A stretch of DNA of 5,506 nucleotides from assembly GCA_023145185.1 (NCBI GenBank), contig JAGLEG010000577.1, forward strand, positions 1 through 5,506, written 5' to 3'. This stretch comes from Thermoplasmata archaeon (GTDB lineage: Archaea > Thermoplasmatota > Penumbrarchaeia > Penumbrarchaeales > Penumbrarchaeaceae). The translations under genes and the position numbers were made by a program. Within the stretch, counting starts at the first letter, position 1; each line of letters starts with the position of its first letter. The notes beneath the pieces were generated by a model. That model was not told the origin of the DNA, made no database searches, and worked only from the letters and a program-made list of their open reading frames with translations. Shown one piece after another: positions 1-3,609 of this stretch.

Positions 1-636
1 CAGGAACCCATAGAACTTCATGGGGTTCTCTCTGCGAAATATAATGAATTGCTTCCAGATCGATTCTTTTTCTTTTTTCTCCTTTGACTTCTTCTTTGTG
101 TGGATATTGATGGCTTCCTTGATCGTGAATTTATCCAGATTCTGCGTCTTCTGCAGATTGTAGAACAGATCTATTGCATTTTCCCTTCTCTCGTATAACA
201 TATTGAGAACATCTGGATTAACCGCAAGGCATCCGATATTATTGGAACCTGTTTCGGGAACAACATAGCCTGAAACAAAGTCTTTTTTTCTTTCTAATGC
301 TACCTTGGCAACGCTGATGGCGTCCTCTGCTGTGTTTCCACCCATTCTGTCAAGAAGAACGGTGATCCCACATTTCCTGGAAACACCAACCTCCAATGAC
401 TTCTTGATAAGTGCAGATTTGCTGACCTGGTGGGGATACTTGATGACCCAGGCACCGGCAAGGGACGCCAACGTCGCGCTGTCATCGTTGGACCCGTTAT
501 CGAATATTATGATATTCGACCTTATTCCAAGGTCTTTGTCAATACCAATTTTTAGCTTATAGATAGTGGAGGCGATCGACACCTCTTTGTTCCTTTCCAG
601 GATCAATATCAATATTTCCACTTTGCCGTCCTTCAT
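1..636 (-). CDS. Glycosyltransferase family 2-like protein, partial (N-terminal 212 residues, C-terminus beyond left edge)
   Basis: The 212 visible residues follow the GT-A/GT2 order. A first beta strand EILILILERNKEVS stands where GT2 proteins have V-I-P-x-Y-N-E. Then come IIIFDNGSNDD (residues 42-52, the nucleotide-binding D-x-G-S motif), a helix, and ITVLLDRMGG (91-100). A lysine-rich linker (181-190) leads to NPMKFYGFL at the edge, which resembles the 'P-hydrophobic-F-F-G' stretch before the membrane anchor of dolichyl-phosphate-mannose-synthase-like archaeal proteins. Family members transfer sugars from nucleotide sugars to polyprenyl phosphate or envelope acceptors at the inner face of the membrane; substrate cannot be told here. 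Oddity: the usual D-x-D is D96-R-M98, so the second metal-binding aspartate is absent and activity is uncertain. ATG at 636 is the chosen start; an in-frame GTG at 645 is possible, with AGGA three bases before it. The frame is open to base 1. Confidence 0.8.
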   Translation of the reverse strand, partial: MKDGKVEILILILERNKEVSIASTIYKLKIGIDKDLGIRSNIIIFDNGSNDDSATLASLAGAWVIKYPHQVSKSALIKKSLEVGVSRKCGITVLLDRMGGNTAEDAISVAKVALERKKDFVSGYVVPETGSNNIGCLAVNPDVLNMLYERRENAIDLFYNLQKTQNLDKFTIKEAINIHTKKKSKEKKEKESIWKQFIIFRRENPMKFYGFL

Positions 637-683
637 CTGATACACGATTCCTATTAAAGAATAATTTGAGTGGGCCCGACTGG

Positions 684-692
684 ATAAAAACG
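684..692 (-). promoter_or_regulatory. Candidate TATA box for the glycosyltransferase-like gene
   Basis: Read on the minus strand this is CGTTTTTAT. It would place a transcription start near 661, about 25 bases before the ATG at 636. It abuts the conserved end of the short cassette (690-702), so the same T-run could instead end an RNA coming from upstream. Inference from spacing only. Confidence 0.35.
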
Positions 693-744
693 TGAGTGCG
701 TTGCAATCCAAATAGCCCTTGGTATCAAGGACCTGGGCCCACCG
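690..744. repeat. Short copy of a two-copy non-coding cassette
   Basis: On the plus strand it begins ACGTGAGTGCGTT (690-702) and ends GGGCCCACCG (735-744). In between lie AATCC (705-709) and a 5-bp hairpin CCTTG-GTAT-CAAGG (717-730). The same ordered blocks occur at 2800-2953. An outer inverted repeat GTGGGCCC (670-677) / GGGCCCAC (735-742) could close the whole copy into one stem. On the minus strand the conserved end runs into a T5 tract (690-686), so a small RNA or leader ending there is possible. No known RNA family was recognised. It lies in the upstream region of the glycosyltransferase-like gene. Confidence 0.75.
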
Positions 745-790
745 GAGATCGTAATGGTCTATTGTTATGGGTCATGTGTATGGGACACCG

Positions 791-800
791 GCTTATATAG
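791..800. promoter_or_regulatory. TATA-like box GCTTATATAG, copy 1
   Basis: The 10-mer GCTTATATAG occurs here and again at 893-902. It reads as an archaeal TATA box in either direction (CTTATATAG on plus, CTATATAAG on minus). On the minus strand it would start RNA near 766-770, running through the short cassette toward the glycosyltransferase-like gene. Direction is not settled by the sequence. Confidence 0.4.
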
Positions 801-892
801 GAACATTTGAACCCTGTCCCATATATCGACCTATGATTGTCCCGAAGATTGGCCTATCAAACGCTCATAGAATGTTCCGCATATCGACCTGA

Positions 893-902
893 GCTTATAT
901 AG
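893..902. promoter_or_regulatory. TATA-like box GCTTATATAG, copy 2
   Basis: Exact second copy of the 10-mer at 791-800. It directly abuts the end of array unit 3 (CGACCTGA ending at 892), so a protein bound to that unit would occlude it. On the minus strand the preceding bases GGGAA would be an acceptable purine-rich BRE-like element. Confidence 0.35.
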
Positions 903-1023
903 TTCCCTTCATGAACGGAAGAGATGGGGACTGTCCCGTTATTCGACCTGGAAGAAGGTTGAAGAAGAGAGAAATAAACGGTTTCACATCATCCCGAAGA
1001 TCGACCTGATATGTTCCAATGTT

Positions 1024-1044
1024 CGACCAATCAGAGATTGGTCG
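1024..1044. repeat. Perfect 9-bp hairpin in the array
   Basis: CGACCAATC (1024-1032), loop AGA, GATTGGTCG (1036-1044). Its left arm is the second box of array unit 6. It lies 82 bases or more past the AlbA_2 stop on the minus strand, and together with the next hairpin could act as transcript-end structure for that gene. Confidence 0.6.
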
Positions 1045-1049
1045 CACAC

Positions 1050-1074
1050 TCATAAAATTCCAAGAATTTTATGA
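1050..1074. terminator. Perfect 11-bp hairpin with 3-base loop, possible transcript end
   Basis: TCATAAAATTC (1050-1060), loop CAA, GAATTTTATGA (1064-1074). The stem is AT-rich and symmetric, so it could mark transcript ends in both directions. It is 52 bases past the AlbA_2 stop codon. The longest T-run is four, so a classical terminator is not proven; it may equally be an insertion-derived hairpin, since it interrupts the half unit at 1077. Confidence 0.4.
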
Positions 1075-1125
1075 ATGAAGTGGCCTGGTAATGTTGTCCC
1101 GTGAAGTGGCCTGACCCATATGTTA

Positions 1126-2667
1126 TCATTGATCTTTATTCTCAAGGAACGATCTTCCTTTCCGTGTAAGCCGATATCTTTGGGAACGACTGTTAGGCTT
1201 TTCAGGGATAGTGTACTCTATCAATTCCCTTGAAAGCAAATCCTTAAGGGTCCTCTTGATCGAACCAGTTCTGCTCTTTAACCCAAGAGCCTTCACCAGT
1301 TCACTTACGGATAATGTATCCTCTCTGAGAGAGTTCATGATATCATTCGACTGGGCCCCTGACTGGGCCCTTGACTGGGCCCCTTCAAATTTATCAGTTA
1401 CCTGAACGGATCCAGTATGGATAGGCATCTTCATCAGAAAATATGTGCGATCCTCATCTGTTTCGAATTCCGGCACTGGCGATCCGTTCCTGTCCATTGC
1501 CCTCAATATCTTGGGAATACCAGTGGATCGACCCTCTGCAAGGTCCAGCTCTTTAAGAAACTCACCTATACGCCGATTTCTATATCGTCGACTGACCGCT
1601 TTACCAGACCTCAGGTCATCCATTTTGATAGATCGATCAGGTCCGGGAAAACTGATAACGGTCAGATCGTTTACTGTGATCCTGATCTCTATAGGCTCTC
1701 TGATCTCGTAAGAGCGATGATAGACCGCATTGACAACTGCTTCTTCTATCGCCGCATAGGGGAAGTTCCAGAAGCGATCAGCTTCCGCTCTATCCGGCCT
1801 TTTCACAACGGTCTCTTTGAGATAGTTACGCCTGATAAAATCAAGAGATTCCTTTGTGATCCGATGAATAGGCCCTTTGAAGATCTTCTCGTCAAAACGA
1901 TTTCCACCAGGACCTTCGGGAAACCATACGACGTCTATCTGAGTATACGGAAAAAATTCATGAGGTTCATCATTGAAGAAAAGCAATCCGATATTCTTGG
2001 GAAATGGTGATTCCGAAGGGCCACCAACCACGTTCATCTGTCTTCCCAGCTCCTCACTTGAAAGAGATTCAACTTCTCTTGCAAGGTCACTTCGAACATC
2101 TTGTAGAAATTCCTCTATCAATCGTTTGGAAAGATCATTGGTTGACGCAGTTTGGTTGTAACGATCATCGAAGGGGATCTTGGCTGCCAGATTGATCAGA
2201 TCGAGTTCATCTTCCCCTTTAGCCCGAACAGTACTGGACATTTTTCTGATATAAAATGCCCATTCATTTGAATTTTTTGAAAGAGTTGTCTTAGCCCTGT
2301 AGGGTCGCACTTCCCCCCCAGGAACCCATAGAACGAGAATCCATCTCCCATCGATCCTGACAGGTGAAGAGAGCGGGTGATAGCTAGGTCTTATGGCATG
2401 ATTGCATAGATTAAAAAGTTCCTTCTGTATTCTATCAATTATTTTAGGATCGATCCCTTTGGGCGGAAGAACTGAAATCCCATTCTTTTCTTCCAAGCCG
2501 ATGATGATGTAACCACCGCCCAGATTGTGGAAGTCGTTTGCAAATGCACAGATAGAATGAAGGATGTTCTCTGGATTCCATCCCTTTTTCATTTCCAGGC
2601 GTTCCCATTCAACTGAATGACCTTTTAAAAGGTCACTGATATTGATGGGAAGACGTAGGTCACTCAT
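1126..2667 (-). CDS. Schlafen AlbA_2 / RecG-like GHKL ATPase / winged-helix protein
   Basis: Complete 513-residue protein of the COG2865 type (often annotated 'ATP-binding protein' or 'putative transcriptional regulator'). Residues about 14-160 are an AlbA_2 (Slfn) domain, with E-W-E-R-L-E-M-K-K at 20-28 and the family signature A-F-A-N-D-F-H-N-L-G-G-G at 41-52. Residues about 300-415 are a GHKL-type ATPase (HATPase_c_4) with N-box EEAVVNAVYHR (308-318, key Asn313), FPGP (340-343) and GRSTGIPKI (379-387). A three-unit AQS linker (429-440) leads to a C-terminal winged helix (about 441-508). The combination suggests nucleotide-controlled DNA or RNA binding and transcription control in the cytoplasm; the real target is unknown for most members. 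Start: ATG at 2667, with GTGAT at 2675-2671 pairing with the 16S tail three bases before it. It stands alone, bounded by repeat-rich DNA on both sides, which fits an accessory gene. Confidence 0.88.
   Translation of the reverse strand: MSDLRLPINISDLLKGHSVEWERLEMKKGWNPENILHSICAFANDFHNLGGGYIIIGLEEKNGISVLPPKGIDPKIIDRIQKELFNLCNHAIRPSYHPLSSPVRIDGRWILVLWVPGGEVRPYRAKTTLSKNSNEWAFYIRKMSSTVRAKGEDELDLINLAAKIPFDDRYNQTASTNDLSKRLIEEFLQDVRSDLAREVESLSSEELGRQMNVVGGPSESPFPKNIGLLFFNDEPHEFFPYTQIDVVWFPEGPGGNRFDEKIFKGPIHRITKESLDFIRRNYLKETVVKRPDRAEADRFWNFPYAAIEEAVVNAVYHRSYEIREPIEIRITVNDLTVISFPGPDRSIKMDDLRSGKAVSRRYRNRRIGEFLKELDLAEGRSTGIPKILRAMDRNGSPVPEFETDEDRTYFLMKMPIHTGSVQVTDKFEGAQSRAQSGAQSNDIMNSLREDTLSVSELVKALGLKSRTGSIKRTLKDLLSRELIEYTIPEKPNSRSQRYRLTRKGRSFLENKDQ
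1349..1384 (-). repeat. In-frame 12-bp tandem repeat, three units, encoding the AQS linker
   Basis: GACTGGGCCCCT, GACTGGGCCCTT and GACTGGGCCCCT follow one another (plus-strand reading), encoding GAQS-RAQS-GAQS on the minus strand. The repeat sits exactly between the ATPase and winged-helix domains, so gain or loss of a unit changes linker length without breaking frame. Repetitive linkers at this place are common in the family. Confidence 0.85.
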
Positions 2668-2765
2668 ACTATCACATCCCGCTTACACTCAATGGGAATA
2701 AAAGAAGGGTCATAAAATTTTTCGGTTTTTTAGATCTGATTGAACGTAAAATTCGATCCATGAGA

Positions 2766-2778
2766 ATATTTTATATTA
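2766..2778 (-). promoter_or_regulatory. Candidate TATA box for the AlbA_2 gene
   Basis: Minus strand AATATAAAATATT. It predicts a start near 2745 and a leader of about 78 bases before the ATG at 2667. A weaker alternative, AAATTTTATG at about 2712-2721, would give a leader near 25 bases. If the first is used, the long cassette (2800-2953) lies just upstream of the promoter as DNA and is outside the mRNA. Confidence 0.4.
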
Positions 2779-2828
2779 TGGCCGGTGCCGCTGAGATCTA
2801 CGTGAGTGCGTTATAACGGGTTGAATCC

Positions 2829-2870
2829 CAACATTGACAGATCGATTAGGATATTAGCCGGTCAATGTTG
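2829..2870. repeat. Perfect 10-bp inverted repeat (hairpin A)
   Basis: CAACATTGAC (2829-2838) and GTCAATGTTG (2861-2870) flank a 22-base centre. The arm AACATTGAC matches 8 of 9 bases of the arm AACTTTGAC in hairpin B six bases further on, so the two are related copies. It could be a pair of operator half-sites or an RNA stem. Confidence 0.75.
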
Positions 2871-2876
2871 TGAGAG

Positions 2877-2920
2877 GCCTAACTTTGACACTCACCTCCA
2901 CTCATATGTCAAAGTTAGGC
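2877..2920. repeat. Perfect 14-bp inverted repeat (hairpin B)
   Basis: GCCTAACTTTGACA (2877-2890) and TGTCAAAGTTAGGC (2907-2920) flank a 16-base centre. This is the strongest stem in the window. Its outer bases happen to fit the integron attC ends RYYYAAC / GTTRRRY, but the unpaired bases and the length of a real attC site are missing. Confidence 0.8.
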
Positions 2921-2924
2921 TGAA

Positions 2925-2942
2925 TACCCCTTCCAAGGGGTA
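2925..2942. repeat. Perfect 8-bp palindrome with an alternative partner
   Basis: TACCCCTT-CC-AAGGGGTA. The inner bases CCTTCCAAG (2929-2937) can instead pair perfectly with CTTGGAAGG at 2968-2976, so two exclusive stems are possible. The counterpart in the short cassette is the CCTTG-GTAT-CAAGG hairpin. Confidence 0.6.
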
Positions 2943-2997
2943 CGGGCCCACCGTGTTCAACTCCATTCTTGGAAGGTGAATTGAAATGGACCTGTAA

Positions 2998-3007
2998 GAT
3001 AAAAAAA
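2998..3007 (-). terminator. T7 tract downstream of the pilin-like gene (or TATA-like box)
   Basis: On the minus strand this is TTTTTTTATC, 129 bases past the stop of the pilin-like gene. Archaeal RNA polymerase often ends on such U-runs, so it is a plausible end of that transcript. The same bases look like a TATA box that would start an RNA near 2976, exactly at the outer arm of the alternative stem in the long cassette. Confidence 0.4.
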
Positions 3008-3010
3008 TCG

Positions 3011-3120
3011 CCAGGTGGTCGATGAAAGATCGATCAAATTACAGACTACCTACGAAGAGAACCAAATAACCCAGATATTTCATGTTCAGTACTCTCTTGT
3101 TGAAATGGAAAACTTATATG
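3011..3120. other. Non-coding spacer with one weak stem
   Basis: No convincing reading frame. AGGTGGTC (3013-3020) can pair with GACTACCT (3044-3051), one G-U pair, in a plus-strand RNA. Nothing else was recognised. Confidence 0.4.
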
Positions 3121-3121
3121 T

Positions 3122-3140
3122 GTTGAGGGGCCCGTTCAAC
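3122..3140 (-). terminator. Short hairpin over the stop codon of the pilin-like gene
   Basis: GTTGA and TCAAC form a 5-bp stem around a GGGCCC core, and the minus strand continues to GTTTTCC about 15 bases later. Weak as a terminator, because the stem is short and the T-run is four. Confidence 0.25.
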
Positions 3141-3528
3141 TGGCGGTGACGTTCCTCTGGAATACAACCTCTTCTGACCAGATATTGGTGATCGTGATAT
3201 TGTATGCCACTCCGGAGACCGGAACCCACTGGTCGCTTTCGAAATATGTGGTCGAGTCCTTCATGCCCTCATTATCATATCCAACTTTTGTAAGTTCAAT
3301 ATCGTCAGCCCTGACGACGTGATTGTTCCAGTAGATGAAACCATGGATCATGTAAATCTCGAGGGAGTTCTCCTTTTCATTTACCTCTAACACAAAGTCG
3401 TAGGTATCGATGTCGGACCCGTCATCGGGGTCATGAAGGAGGGCTGCAAAAACAAGAACAAGCAGGACGCTAACGGAGATTGCTACTGTTATGGCAAGAA
3501 GGTAGTTTGTAACGTCTCTCAAGCTCAT
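3136..3528 (-). CDS. Small single-pass membrane or secreted protein, pilin-like
   Basis: 130 residues from ATG at 3528. The frame extends upstream to a TTG at 3606, but the ATG is preferred because GAGG (3538-3535) lies six bases before it and a TATA box lies at 3566-3574. A short basic N-terminus (MSLRD) precedes one hydrophobic helix (about 7-31, LLAITVAISVSVLLVLVFAA). The rest is an outside domain rich in beta-forming residues, with sequons N110-I-T and N126-V-T. The layout (N-terminal helix after an R-x-V start, then a beta domain containing 'ADDIELTKVG') recalls archaeal type IV pilins, but the usual S-P-V-I motif is absent, so this is a guess from shape. It is in tandem with the thioredoxin-like membrane gene, 81 bases past its stop. 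Alternative: an unrelated membrane-anchored beta domain. Confidence 0.75.
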   Translation of the reverse strand: MSLRDVTNYLLAITVAISVSVLLVLVFAALLHDPDDGSDIDTYDFVLEVNEKENSLEIYMIHGFIYWNNHVVRADDIELTKVGYDNEGMKDSTTYFESDQWVPVSGVAYNITITNIWSEEVVFQRNVTAS

Positions 3529-3532
3529 ACGG

Positions 3533-3538
3533 ATCCTC
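3533..3538 (-). promoter_or_regulatory. Ribosome binding site that fixes the pilin-like start
   Basis: GAGG at 3538-3535 on the minus strand lies six bases before ATG 3528. No comparable site precedes the upstream TTG at 3606. Confidence 0.6.
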
Positions 3539-3565
3539 GACCTCTTGATCAAATGATCCCAGGGG

Positions 3566-3574
3566 TTATAATTA
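3566..3574 (-). promoter_or_regulatory. TATA box for the pilin-like gene
   Basis: Minus strand TAATTATAA predicts a start near 3543, about 15 bases before the ATG at 3528. It implies that the gene can be transcribed independently of the upstream thioredoxin-like gene. Confidence 0.5.
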
Positions 3575-3609
3575 GTTTTCAGAATTTCAGGTGAACCTAC
3601 CAGCAATAA

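Larger units (their letters stand above)
815..1114 (+). repeat. Array of seven direct units TGTYCC-N6-YGRCCTR
   Basis: Units start at 815 (TGTCCC-ATATAT-CGACCTA), 838 (TGTCCC-GAAGAT-TGGCCTA), 873 (TGTTCC-GCATAT-CGACCTGA), 932 (TGTCCC-GTTATT-CGACCTG), 990 (CATCCC-GAAGAT-CGACCTGA), 1012 (TGTTCC-AATGTT-CGACCAA) and 1095 (TGTCCC-GTGAAG-TGGCCTGA). A half unit GAAGTGGCCTG sits at 1077-1087. All are in the same orientation with a constant 6-base spacer between the two boxes. Distances between unit starts are 23, 35, 59, 58, 22 and 83, so this is not a CRISPR array. Constant two-box units in direct order are what multi-site DNA-binding proteins use, for example transposases of the IS21/Tn7/Mu type at element ends, or a repressor on a multi-site operator. 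No open reading frame of note covers the stretch. Confidence 0.75.
2800..2953. repeat. Long copy of the two-copy non-coding cassette, with hairpin insert
   Basis: It shares with 690-744, in the same order and orientation, ACGTGAGTGCGTT (2800-2812), AATCC (2824-2828), an AATA-x-CCCTT hairpin (2923-2942) and GGGCCCACCG (2944-2953). It is longer because of a 92-base twin-hairpin block (2829-2920) and about nine extra bases before AATCC. It lies upstream of the AlbA_2 gene, as the short copy lies upstream of the glycosyltransferase-like gene. Whether it works as RNA, as a protein-binding site or as a mobile-element end is not shown. Confidence 0.75.

Noticed and set aside
300..562. Short frames on both strands over the left end
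   Set aside because: They overlap the glycosyltransferase-like frame, which carries recognisable motifs and is open to the edge.
815..1114. CRISPR array
   Set aside because: Units are only 19-20 bases and degenerate, distances vary from 22 to 83, and there are no uniform spacers or cas genes.
1417..2010. Plus-strand 197-codon frame
   Set aside because: It is a shadow of the well-supported AlbA_2/ATPase gene; the minus frame holds all the family motifs.
2672..2761. 29-codon leader ORF (minus strand) ending 5 bases before the AlbA_2 ATG
   Set aside because: Its ATG is only about 5 bases after the likely TATA box, so it would lie upstream of the predicted transcript start; no ribosome site was seen.
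2877..2920. Integron attC site (GCCTAAC ... GTTAGGC)
   Set aside because: It is a perfect palindrome of 44 bases without extrahelical bases or separate L boxes, and there is no integrase or cassette gene.
2800..2960. tRNA gene
   Set aside because: GGGTTGAATCCC recalls a T-arm, but no acceptor stem, anticodon arm or correct T-loop can be placed around it.
3136..3606. TTG start at 3606 for the pilin-like gene
   Set aside because: It adds 26 residues before the membrane helix with no ribosome site, and the TATA box at 3566-3574 would lie inside the gene.
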